Positions 1-5,644 of a stretch of DNA of 7,004 nucleotides are shown in pieces. Within the stretch, counting starts at the first letter, position 1, and the number at the start of each line of letters is the position of its first letter. Under the pieces are notes generated by a model, which saw nothing but the letters and a program-made list of their open reading frames with translations, had not been told where the DNA came from and searched no databases. Source of the stretch: Cellvibrionaceae bacterium (GTDB lineage: Bacteria > Pseudomonadota > Gammaproteobacteria > Pseudomonadales > Cellvibrionaceae); NCBI GenBank assembly GCA_025800435.1, contig JAOXRV010000515.1, forward strand, positions 1-7,004, in the 5' to 3' direction. The position numbers and the translations under genes are program-made.

Positions 1-235
1 GGGGGTCGATTCGTCCGGTATTCGACTTGGCAAAGGGGTTTGGCTGGGGGCCAAAGTGGGTGTGGTTGACGGGGTGAGTATTGGCGACCATGCGGTGGTT
101 GGCATGAACGCCTTGGTAAGCAAAGATGTACCAGCCTACGCGATTGTAGCGGGCAACCCAGGCCGGCCAATCGGCGACCGGCGCGGTTTGGATGTGGCCC
201 AGCTGGAGCAGCTGAGCCAAAGCCTCGGCATTTAG
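1..235 (+). CDS. Hexapeptide-repeat acyltransferase, C-terminal part (5' end outside window)
   Basis: The reading frame is open from base 2 and ends at a TAG at 233-235, giving 77 visible residues. These show the [LIV]-G-x4 rhythm of a left-handed beta-helix (for example IRLGKG, VWLGAK, VSIGDH, AVVGMN). They close with the motif VPAYAIVAGNPGRPI, the usual end of the coil domain in the CatB/WcaF/NodL-type O- and N-acyltransferases. These enzymes are normally trimers that move an acetyl or other acyl group from CoA to a sugar or small molecule. The substrate cannot be read from this piece, because the catalytic His and the N-terminal part lie upstream. The last 20 or so residues after the coil are a short helical tail. 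The stop codon overlaps that of the converging gene at 232-990. The family is confident; the specific function is unknown. Confidence 0.88.
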   Translation, partial: GVDSSGIRLGKGVWLGAKVGVVDGVSIGDHAVVGMNALVSKDVPAYAIVAGNPGRPIGDRRGLDVAQLEQLSQSLGI

Positions 236-990
236 CGACCGAACAGCTTTTTCAGGTCTTTGACTTTATCTTCACCGAGCTTTTCTGTGAGCTTTTTCTT
301 TAGCTCTTGCTCGGCTTTATCCTTGGCAATTTCGGTGACTTCGGCGGTTACTGCGGCCTTAACCTGCTGCAGTACTGGCGCGATCATGGCCTGACCCAGC
401 TCCTGTGGGGTTAAACCCTTGTTCTTGTCACCAATATTGTTGACCTTAATGGCCGGCAGTTTAATGCTGCGCTCGCCAAACTGCTCGCTAATCAGGCGCA
501 CACTGCCGTTGGTAAAGCGAAACTTCTCAACCATTAAGCGCACTTCTGGGCCCTGGGCGGATTCTTGAGCACTGCCACCGCTGCTGTTTTTGTTAACACT
601 GTCCAACAGCGCCTGCAGATTGGTTTCCTTTAGGTTTTTCTGCTCGGCAATAAGTTTGGCGCCGTCTATAGTCACCTCTTTCACCACCTTTACATCATCC
701 AATAGGGAGGCAGGGTCAATCTGCAACACCACCGCATCGGTGTGTAAGGCGTATTCACTGTTAAACCCAGCGGGGTTGTTAATTTGCAGGTTTTTTAACT
801 CGCCACGGCCCTCGTGGGGGGCCATATCGGCAGCCGCTAAGCTAACTTTGGTGCTGAGCATCTTGGTGCCCTGCTCTTCCACAGTATCGACGGTTAGCTT
901 GTTTAGGTAATCGGAGAATACCGTGGTGTAGAGGAAGTACCCCAAAACCGCCACCACAGCGATGCCCACAACAAATTTAATCAGTTTCAT
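232..990 (-). CDS. AsmA-like membrane-anchored periplasmic protein
   Basis: The product has 252 residues. Residues about 5-24 form one hydrophobic N-terminal helix, consistent with an inner-membrane anchor with the rest in the periplasm. The following region carries a pattern seen in AsmA-like proteins: a beta-rich stretch ending in an N-N-P-A-G-F motif (71-76), then VVLQIDPASLL (87-97), KEVTIDGAKL (104-113) and a T-N-L-Q-A-L-L segment (123-129). The C-terminal 40 residues are highly charged and lysine-rich (KDKAEQELKKKLTEKL). AsmA-like proteins are linked to outer-membrane assembly and lipid transport, but this short member has no assigned role that I can name. The ATG has a good GGGAG ribosome site (complement of 996-1001) and lies 14 bases after the stop of the upstream gene at 1005-1379, so the two are probably cotranscribed. 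The family call rests on pattern resemblance only. Confidence 0.72.
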   Translation of the reverse strand: MKLIKFVVGIAVVAVLGYFLYTTVFSDYLNKLTVDTVEEQGTKMLSTKVSLAAADMAPHEGRGELKNLQINNPAGFNSEYALHTDAVVLQIDPASLLDDVKVVKEVTIDGAKLIAEQKNLKETNLQALLDSVNKNSSGGSAQESAQGPEVRLMVEKFRFTNGSVRLISEQFGERSIKLPAIKVNNIGDKNKGLTPQELGQAMIAPVLQQVKAAVTAEVTEIAKDKAEQELKKKLTEKLGEDKVKDLKKLFGR

Positions 991-1004
991 ATCTACTCCC
1001 TAGT

Positions 1005-1379
1005 TTAAGTATCCGAATTATTAGGCCGTTGCTCGGGTCCCGGCTTGGCCGTACCACCTTGACGCTGTTCCTCAATGGTTTTACGCGCCTGTTCCAGCTC
1101 CTGACCGACAATGCCAATCAGCGATTCCCAGCCGTCTAAGAAAGCATCGTTTGCCTTGTCGGCAATACCCGACAGGCTGGTGTTTTCCATGCTGAGAATC
1201 TTGTCGTTTAAGAATGCTATCTCGTCCCTAGAGGCGCTTAATTCTGCCTGTAGTTCCTGGTTTTTACTGTCCACAGCTTGCAATTGTATAACAAGTGCGG
1301 CGTTGGCCTGCCGGTTTTGATAGACAAACACTGCCAGCACTGCACTAACAATAAGCGATATAACACTCAGAAATTTCAT
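1005..1379 (-). CDS. Small membrane-anchored coiled-coil protein of unknown function
   Basis: I do not recognise this 124-residue protein as a named family. Residues 4-20 form a hydrophobic N-terminal helix (signal anchor). Residues about 28-66 form a heptad-like coiled coil rich in Gln, Glu, Leu and Asp. A second amphipathic helix (about 84-107) follows, and the last 15 residues are a disordered tail rich in Pro, Gly and Asn. The likely arrangement is one membrane pass with the coiled coil in the periplasm. The start is well supported by a strong GGAGGT ribosome site at the right distance. The gene lies between the NdpA-like gene (57-base gap upstream) and the AsmA-like gene (14 bases downstream). 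The tight spacing to the AsmA-like gene suggests the two anchored proteins work together, which is inference. Confidence 0.72.
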   Translation of the reverse strand: MKFLSVISLIVSAVLAVFVYQNRQANAALVIQLQAVDSKNQELQAELSASRDEIAFLNDKILSMENTSLSGIADKANDAFLDGWESLIGIVGQELEQARKTIEEQRQGGTAKPGPEQRPNNSDT

Positions 1380-1382
1380 GTG

Positions 1383-1388
1383 ACCTCC
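1383..1388 (-). promoter_or_regulatory. Strong Shine-Dalgarno site for the coiled-coil protein gene
   Basis: The minus strand reads GGAGGT, three bases before ACATG, and is the best anti-16S match in the window. It fixes the ATG at 1377-1379. A perfect 10-base palindrome, CATGATCATG (1388-1397), abuts it and could pair with itself just upstream of the site; a palindrome of this length can also arise by chance. Confidence 0.7.
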
Positions 1389-1436
1389 ATGATCATGTCC
1401 CAGTCAATATTATGACGAAGCCGCCTAAACCAACGC

Positions 1437-2477
1437 TTAATCATCCCCTTGGATATGCTGTAAAAGCCGCAACTTCAGGGCGGAAGGGATAGATTTAATC
1501 GTTAAACTGCCCTCTTCGGCGTTATAGACAATGGCATCGCCCAAACAATCCGCGTTAAAACTAACACTCATTTGATCACTGCGGCCACTGAGACGTAAAA
1601 ATTGACGCAATTTGCTGCGATCGGGTATCAAGGCCGCAGTTTTGGCCAGGTCGCGGCGCTGCTGAAAGGCGTTTACAAACTCGGCAAAGCTATGCTCATC
1701 CTCAACCGCCTTGGCCTCGACCAGCGCGCTCGATAACTCTTCAAACTCCACTGGCGCCCCCAGTTTATCCTGGCCCAGGCAAAACTCCACCACCTCGTGT
1801 CGGCACTGCTGTGCCTGTTGCTCCTCCATGGTATGGGTAAATTCAGCCACCGCCTCTAAAAAGGTTTCGGTCTCGGCTTTGCTGTCGCGAGGCTCGCCAC
1901 TGCCAACAAAGGCCGCAAACACATCGGCCAGCTCTTTATCGCCCCGGGGCTTTAACAATGCGATATAGGATGGCGGGTCTATGTCGTCGGCACTGGCGCT
2001 CATGGCCTCGCTGATGTTTATACGGGCGCCGCCCAGCAGCTTGCTGATATCCAGGTACAGGCTATCTGCCAGTGCTAAATCACTGTCCAGGTATAAACCC
2101 TCTTTGTGGTCGAGCAAAAACAGATGGCAAAAATCGCCTTCGGCTAGAGATTCGATAAACACCAAAAGGTGGGCGTCCAAATCGGCACTGGTCCCGGCTA
2201 AGGTGGTCTCTAAGTGTTGCCAGAGTTTATCGCACAGGCCGCTAAACCCCAGCTTAGCTTCGATCAGCTCAGCCAGCCAAGGCTTGAGCGGGGCGTCCTC
2301 TTCGGCAAAACCGCCGTGGCTTTTGCCGGCCTTGCCCACAAAAGCCTGTTTAAGCTCGCGCAGCAGGTACTCGGCCCGCCCAGTGGGGGCGTGGATCGCC
2401 GCCGGTTTTTGCAGGCGCAGCTGGCCGGCTTGGGCGGCATGCTGCACATAGGCGGCGCTAAACTGGGAAACTGCCAT
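1437..2477 (-). CDS. ndpA: Nucleoid-associated protein, NdpA/YejK (NA37) family
   Basis: The product has 346 residues, close to the roughly 335 of E. coli YejK. It follows that family along its length. An ARIN motif (151-154) and YIALLKPRGDKELADVFAAFVG (171-192) match the central NA37 signature. PDRSKLRQF (285-293), then a V-S-F-N-A-D-C-L-G-D-A-I-V-Y core (304-317) and LTIKSIP (325-331), match the C-terminal signature. In E. coli the protein is bound to the nucleoid; its exact role is poorly defined, and it is cytoplasmic. The frame also stays open upstream to a TTG at 2504 and an ATG at 2501. I chose the ATG at 2477 because a GGGTAG lies just upstream (2482-2487), its N-terminus lines up with E. 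coli YejK, and the TATAAT at 2513-2518 would leave almost no leader for the earlier starts. It probably heads the leftward run to 232. Confidence 0.85.
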   Translation of the reverse strand: MAVSQFSAAYVQHAAQAGQLRLQKPAAIHAPTGRAEYLLRELKQAFVGKAGKSHGGFAEEDAPLKPWLAELIEAKLGFSGLCDKLWQHLETTLAGTSADLDAHLLVFIESLAEGDFCHLFLLDHKEGLYLDSDLALADSLYLDISKLLGGARINISEAMSASADDIDPPSYIALLKPRGDKELADVFAAFVGSGEPRDSKAETETFLEAVAEFTHTMEEQQAQQCRHEVVEFCLGQDKLGAPVEFEELSSALVEAKAVEDEHSFAEFVNAFQQRRDLAKTAALIPDRSKLRQFLRLSGRSDQMSVSFNADCLGDAIVYNAEEGSLTIKSIPSALKLRLLQHIQGDD

Positions 2478-2512
2478 ATTTCTACCCGTCTTAAAGCTCA
2501 TCAAAAGCCAAC

Positions 2513-2518
2513 ATTATA
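2513..2518 (-). promoter_or_regulatory. Candidate -10 element for the NdpA-like gene
   Basis: The minus strand reads a perfect TATAAT here, about 36 bases upstream of the chosen ATG. Transcription would start near 2506, giving a leader of about 29 bases. I see no good -35: the best candidate, TTGTCA (complement of 2539-2544), has a 20-base spacer, which is too long. The site is inferred from the -10 alone. Confidence 0.45.
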
Positions 2519-2550
2519 ACCCACACTGGCGCTACAACTGACAACATCGT

Positions 2551-2556
2551 TATACT
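2551..2556 (+). promoter_or_regulatory. Candidate -10 element for the DUF3806-like gene
   Basis: The plus strand reads TATACT, 5 of 6 to the sigma-70 consensus. It sits 27 bases before the ATG at 2584 and would give a leader of about 21 bases that contains the GGAG ribosome site (2574-2577). No convincing -35 lies 16-18 bases upstream. It is back to back with the leftward -10 at 2513-2518, so the two promoters would share roughly 40 bases. Confidence 0.3.
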
Positions 2557-2583
2557 CGGGCTTTTAGATTTGCGGAGTTACCC

Positions 2584-3102
2584 ATGGCTATTTCACGTCA
2601 CCTGGCCCTACTGCTATTGGCACTGGCGCCGCTGGTTCAGGCCCAAGAGGAAGTTGAGCTAAGTGATTTAAGCTGGCTTGATCGAAGCCATTTAGAGCGC
2701 CAGGTCAACAGTATCGATGAGATCAGCAGTGGTGCGCTTGGCAGCCCCATCCGCGGCAGTCGCCAGGATTTAAAAACCCTGCAGCGTATTATCGATCGCG
2801 GCCTGGTTAAAAAAGACCAGGTTCAACTGCAGCAGGCCATGGGTGCAGTGCTGGGTAATATTTTAGTGCTGGAGCCAGCCTTAGAGTGGAAAATTTACGA
2901 GGATAAACTGGGCCGCAGTCGCGCGGTATGCGTCAAAGGCAGTAACGACTGTATATTCCCCATCACCATACTCTCGCGGCGAATGGAAGTGGGTCTACTG
3001 CCCCGGGTGGAGGCAGTTTACCAAAGGGCCCTGGAGATGATTGCTGATAAGCTACCCCAGAACCCCTATGACTTTAAACCCAAACACAGCGCCTCTGAAT
3101 AG
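2584..3102 (+). CDS. Secreted DUF3806-like protein
   Basis: The product has 172 residues. Residues 1-20 form a clear signal peptide (a Leu/Ala-rich core ending VQA, cleavage before Gln21), so the mature protein should be periplasmic. The central part carries MGAVLGNILVLEPALEW (86-102), followed by K-I-Y-E-D-K-L-G-R-S-R-A-V and a FPITILSRRMEVG segment (125-137). This order resembles the DUF3806 family, whose function is not known. Cys116 and Cys123 are close together and could form a disulfide after export. The ATG has a GGAG ribosome site six bases upstream. The gene stands alone on the plus strand, divergent from the NdpA-like gene, and ends in a tandem TAG TAG (3100-3105) only 6 bases from the stop of the converging AIM24 gene. 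The DUF assignment comes from recalled motif order and was not searched. Confidence 0.75.
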   Translation: MAISRHLALLLLALAPLVQAQEEVELSDLSWLDRSHLERQVNSIDEISSGALGSPIRGSRQDLKTLQRIIDRGLVKKDQVQLQQAMGAVLGNILVLEPALEWKIYEDKLGRSRAVCVKGSNDCIFPITILSRRMEVGLLPRVEAVYQRALEMIADKLPQNPYDFKPKHSASE

Positions 3103-3108
3103 TAGCCA

Positions 3109-3864
3109 TTAATCCTCGCCCATATCGGCGCCGCCGATGCTCGGAGCGTGGGCGATAATACGGTCAGCCAGGCGTGAGAATGGCAGGCTCTGCAGCCATA
3201 CCGTGCCGCTGCCCTTAAGCTCGGCCAAAAATAAGCCCTCACCGCCGAAGAACATACTTTTTAGGCCGCTGGCCAGGCGGATGTCGTATTCAATATCTTT
3301 GGTAAAGCCGACAATACAGCCGGTATCTACTGTTAGGGTTTCGTTGTTCAGCTCTTTTCTAATCACGGTGCCACCGGCGTGAACAAAGGCCAAACCATCG
3401 CCGTTTAAGCGCTGTAGAATAAAGCCCTCGCCACCAAAAAAGCCTGCGCCCAAGCGTTTTTGAAAGGCAATACCGATACGGGTACCCCGTGCGGCGCACA
3501 AAAAGCTGTCTTTCTGGCACAAAATCTCACCGCCGAGCTCGGCCATATCCATGGCCACAATACTGCCTGGAAAAGGCGCGGCAAAGGCGGCCCGGGCTTT
3601 GCCGGTGCCAAAATTGGTAAAGTGGGTCATAAACACCGATTCGCCGGTGAGCTTGCGCTTGCCGGCGGCCCAGAGCTTGCCAAAGATGCCCTGCTCGGCA
3701 TCGGAGCCGTCGCCCATCTTGGTTTCAAACTCGATACCCTGCTGGTAATAGTTCATGGCCCCAGCTTCGGCGACAATCGCCTCTTGGGGGTCTAGCTCGA
3801 TCTCTACCACCTGCATGGATTGACCGATAATTTCGTAATCCACTAGATCGCACTGCTGACTCAT
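3109..3864 (-). CDS. AIM24 / TIGR00266 family protein
   Basis: The product is a 251-residue soluble protein without signal peptide or membrane helix. It is glycine-rich and beta-rich, with the repeated landmark motifs of the TIGR00266/AIM24 family: LTGESVFMTHF (72-82), FFGGEGFIL (142-150) and FFGGEGLFL (205-213). Each is followed by a short glycine turn (GTG, GDG, GSG), which shows the internal three-fold repeat of this fold. The N-terminal E-A-G-A-M-N-Y segment (33-39) also fits. Bacterial members have no established biochemical role; the yeast namesake AIM24 is mitochondrial and affects inner-membrane organisation, but transferring that role here would be a guess. The ATG at 3864 has a modest AAGGG ribosome site about 8 bases upstream. 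The next gene upstream, 3953-4540, is on the same strand 88 bases away. I see no clear promoter in that gap. Confidence 0.88.
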   Translation of the reverse strand: MSQQCDLVDYEIIGQSMQVVEIELDPQEAIVAEAGAMNYYQQGIEFETKMGDGSDAEQGIFGKLWAAGKRKLTGESVFMTHFTNFGTGKARAAFAAPFPGSIVAMDMAELGGEILCQKDSFLCAARGTRIGIAFQKRLGAGFFGGEGFILQRLNGDGLAFVHAGGTVIRKELNNETLTVDTGCIVGFTKDIEYDIRLASGLKSMFFGGEGLFLAELKGSGTVWLQSLPFSRLADRIIAHAPSIGGADMGED

Positions 3865-3952
3865 AAGATGCCCTTAGTCTGTTCTCTTGGGGGGCTGTTC
3901 AAGTATTAACCCCTAAGACCACAGCATCTGATCAACAATTAAACTGGAAAGG
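3865..3952. other. Intergenic gap with a weak inverted repeat
   Basis: This 88-base A/T-rich gap lies between two minus-strand genes. CAATTA (3936-3941) and TAATTG (3957-3962) form an imperfect inverted repeat, extendable to about nine pairs with a two-base bulge, that covers the stop codon of the upstream gene. No T-run follows in the direction of transcription, so I do not call it a terminator. I find no -10/-35 pair I trust for the AIM24 gene. Confidence 0.3.
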
Positions 3953-4540
3953 TTAATAATTGCCCAGGTTTTGGCTTAGGCGTGCCCTGGCAGCCGCTAG
4001 TTGTTTGCGCTGGGTTACCGCCAAAAAATTGGGGTCATCGATACCCTGTTCCACCAGGCTTCGCTGCTCGCAGTGAATATAGCGCACGAAGTTATGATAC
4101 TTGGCTTTATCTGTGCCATAAAGAATTTTAACCCACTGGTTCAGGCAGTAGATATAGTCATTACCCTGCAGGCGAAAACAGCGCGAGAATTGCCGGTCGA
4201 TGCCCTCAAGATTTTTTTCACCCGGGGCTTCAAAGTCTGCGGGGGTAAAGAAAGTCTCCAGGTAGCGAAATGGCAGTAGCAACCATAAATAAACCCGGCG
4301 ACCCAGTTGATAGACCAGCATAAAGGGCAGGCAAACCAGGTAAATCGCCAGTTGTAACACAAACCGCCAGGCGCTGTTTGACCAGTTGAGGGAAGTTGGC
4401 AGCAAATCTTGTTTGAGGGCAGCAAGGCCGAAGGCCGCTTGGATCAGAGCCTTGCGTTGAAGTTGTCGCCCGAGCTGATAACACCGGGCTTCTGCCGCTG
4501 TGAGCAGGGTTCCACCCTGGCCCACAGATTTAAGAGTCAT
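3953..4540 (-). CDS. Membrane-associated protein of unknown family
   Basis: I do not recognise this 195-residue protein. Residues about 58-79 form a strongly hydrophobic membrane segment, followed by RR and a second hydrophobic stretch (83-98), so it could be one crossing or a hairpin. The flanks are soluble and basic, with Gln- and Arg-rich helices at both ends (LGRQLQRK near 23-30; QRKQLAAARARL near 177-188). A central part holds conserved-looking aromatic and Cys residues (Cys121, Cys132, Cys157). No signal peptide is visible. The frame extends upstream to a TTG at 4609 and an ATG at 4567, but neither has a ribosome site. The ATG at 4540 has GTGGAT six bases upstream, so I chose it. It lies 106 bases downstream of the gene at 4647-5531 and 88 upstream of AIM24, on the same strand as both, so a loose operon is possible. 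Confidence 0.6.
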   Translation of the reverse strand: MTLKSVGQGGTLLTAAEARCYQLGRQLQRKALIQAAFGLAALKQDLLPTSLNWSNSAWRFVLQLAIYLVCLPFMLVYQLGRRVYLWLLLPFRYLETFFTPADFEAPGEKNLEGIDRQFSRCFRLQGNDYIYCLNQWVKILYGTDKAKYHNFVRYIHCEQRSLVEQGIDDPNFLAVTQRKQLAAARARLSQNLGNY

Positions 4541-4546
4541 ACTTGT

Positions 4547-4552
4547 ATCCAC
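4547..4552 (-). promoter_or_regulatory. Ribosome binding site that decides the start of the unknown membrane protein
   Basis: The minus strand reads GTGGAT with six bases to the ATG at 4538-4540. The two alternative upstream starts (ATG at 4567, TTG at 4609) have T-rich or unmatched sequence where a ribosome site should be. The match is moderate, so the choice of start is a preference only. Confidence 0.4.
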
Positions 4553-4646
4553 ACTATTTCCAGCCATGAAAATAAAAACCAAGTCGCAAAAAACGACCAA
4601 CTGGCGCAAAGTATGGCGCAGCTCTACTTAACCGATTCTGAACTGC

Positions 4647-5531
4647 TTACAAGTGCAAGTAAGTTTCTATCCCCCGCTCCAGTAATTTGCGTGACAAGAC
4701 CTCATCTAGATTGGCCAAGTCTTCAATGCTAAGGCTGATATAGGGGCAGGATTCGCGCTCGTAATATTCCTGCCGGGCAAACTGGGCACTGAGCTCAGCC
4801 GGGGCCATATTCAAACCCCAGACCTCGATATAAAGCCGGCTATCGGGTAGATAAAACTGGCTGCGCTGGCGCCTATCACGGGGCAGCGGTCGGCCGCAGC
4901 TGTGGCCAAGGCCAGCCAGGTAGAGCCAATCCCCCACCATCTTAAGTGCCCGATAGCTATGGGGCTGGCCATCCAGGGCCATACACTCTGCCGGGGCGGC
5001 CAGCGCCTCTGCCTCCAGGCGGCTGCCCATGGCTAGGTCTGTCAACTCGGCGGCCATGGGCTGCAAGGTATCGAGCAGGCCTGGCTCCCACAGTGCGTAT
5101 GTGCGGCCGCTGGGCTCGTGGGTATGAATGCTGCCCCCCACCGAGCGGCCAAACGCCGACAGCCGCCAACCGCGCACATCGCGCTCGATCAGCCCCTGCT
5201 CGGCCAACAGCGCATTAACCTGGCGCGCGCGGATATGATATTGTTTGGCAATGGCCGAGGCGCTGAGTAATTGCGGGCCTTGATCGGCAAAGATGGCGTG
5301 TTCAAGCACCTTGGCCGGCCATACGATATAATCGCCGTATTTTTTACTGTGGCGTATCTCTCCCCCCTCGAACTCGCCCTTGGCGGTCAGCTGCCAGCCG
5401 TCATCCTCATGCGCCAGCCAGCCGGCCTCCATCAGCTTTTGAGTCAGGGCCTTGAGTGGCATATCGAGCTTTTCGGCCAGGGCGGTGCGGGAGAAGAAGC
5501 CCGCCATGGTTTCGGTTTTATCGTCGGACAC
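4647..5531 (-). CDS. Two-module winged-helix-like protein with nuclease-like C-terminal domain
   Basis: The product has 294 residues with no signal peptide or membrane helix, so it should be cytoplasmic. Residues about 14-77 and 90-150 are two copies of one module. They align without gaps over about 46 positions (offset 76), sharing Leu33/109, Glu35/111, Gly37/113, GW 45-46/121-122, Leu48/124, Ala50/126, Gly52/128, GG 56-57/132-133, Ile59/135 and a later Tyr...Trp. The module resembles a helix-turn-helix or KilA-C-like winged helix, suggesting DNA binding. The last 105 residues (about 190-294) resemble a PD-(D/E)XK-type core: a helix around HSYRALKMVGDWLYLAGLG, then FYLPDSRLYIEVWG (226-239), then I-S-L-S-I-E-D-L. 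Gln225 stands where related domains usually have Asp, and no Lys follows the Glu236 strand at the usual place, so catalysis is doubtful. Start is GTG at 5531 with a TGAGG site; Met9 has none. Function is unknown. Confidence 0.68.
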   Translation of the reverse strand: MSDDKTETMAGFFSRTALAEKLDMPLKALTQKLMEAGWLAHEDDGWQLTAKGEFEGGEIRHSKKYGDYIVWPAKVLEHAIFADQGPQLLSASAIAKQYHIRARQVNALLAEQGLIERDVRGWRLSAFGRSVGGSIHTHEPSGRTYALWEPGLLDTLQPMAAELTDLAMGSRLEAEALAAPAECMALDGQPHSYRALKMVGDWLYLAGLGHSCGRPLPRDRRQRSQFYLPDSRLYIEVWGLNMAPAELSAQFARQEYYERESCPYISLSIEDLANLDEVLSRKLLERGIETYLHL

Positions 5532-5536
5532 GGTCG

Positions 5537-5541
5537 CCTCA
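5537..5541 (-). promoter_or_regulatory. Ribosome binding site supporting the GTG start
   Basis: The minus strand reads TGAGG, five bases before the GTG at 5529-5531. The only alternative nearby, the ATG for residue 9 (5505-5507), is preceded by A-rich sequence without a match. This favours the GTG start. Confidence 0.5.
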
Positions 5542-5564
5542 GTCTTGCATTGTGTTAAGCTGCC

Positions 5565-5592
5565 ATTATACGCCCTAGCGCCAAAAGCCCAA
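5565..5592 (-). promoter_or_regulatory. Candidate sigma-70 promoter for the two-module protein gene
   Basis: On the minus strand, TTGGGC (complement of 5587-5592) is followed after 16 bases by a perfect TATAAT (complement of 5565-5570). Transcription would start near 5558 and give a leader of about 27 bases carrying the TGAGG site. It is the best -10/-35 pair in the window, though the -35 matches at only about half its positions. Confidence 0.5.
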
Positions 5593-5644
5593 GGCCGCCG
5601 AGGCTTGCCTATAAAGCCTGTCGGGGCCAGCCTAAAGAGACACT

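Noticed and set aside
3124..3138. Inverted repeat ATCGGC/GCCGAT as a terminator between the convergent genes
   Set aside because: It is inside the AIM24 coding region, has only six pairs and is not followed by a T-run on either strand.
4541..4609. N-terminal extension of the membrane protein gene to a TTG (4609) or an ATG (4567)
   Set aside because: Neither start has a Shine-Dalgarno match, and the added hydrophobic stretch has no clear role. The ATG at 4540 is preceded by GTGGAT at six bases.
4409..4732. Plus-strand ORF of 107 codons spanning the gap between two minus-strand genes
   Set aside because: It overlaps both neighbours antisense, its peptide has no recognisable fold or motif, and it has no convincing ribosome site. 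It looks like a shadow frame.
4946..5218. Plus-strand ORF (90 codons) inside the two-module protein gene
   Set aside because: Its composition is Pro/Arg/Ala-rich, as expected for an antisense shadow of a GC-rich coding region, and it lies wholly within a better-supported gene.
5601..5619. Inverted repeat AGGCTT/AAGCCT as an operator or terminator
   Set aside because: Six pairs with a seven-base spacer occur often by chance, and nothing else marks it. It overlaps a possible TATAAA, so it stays a weak possibility only.
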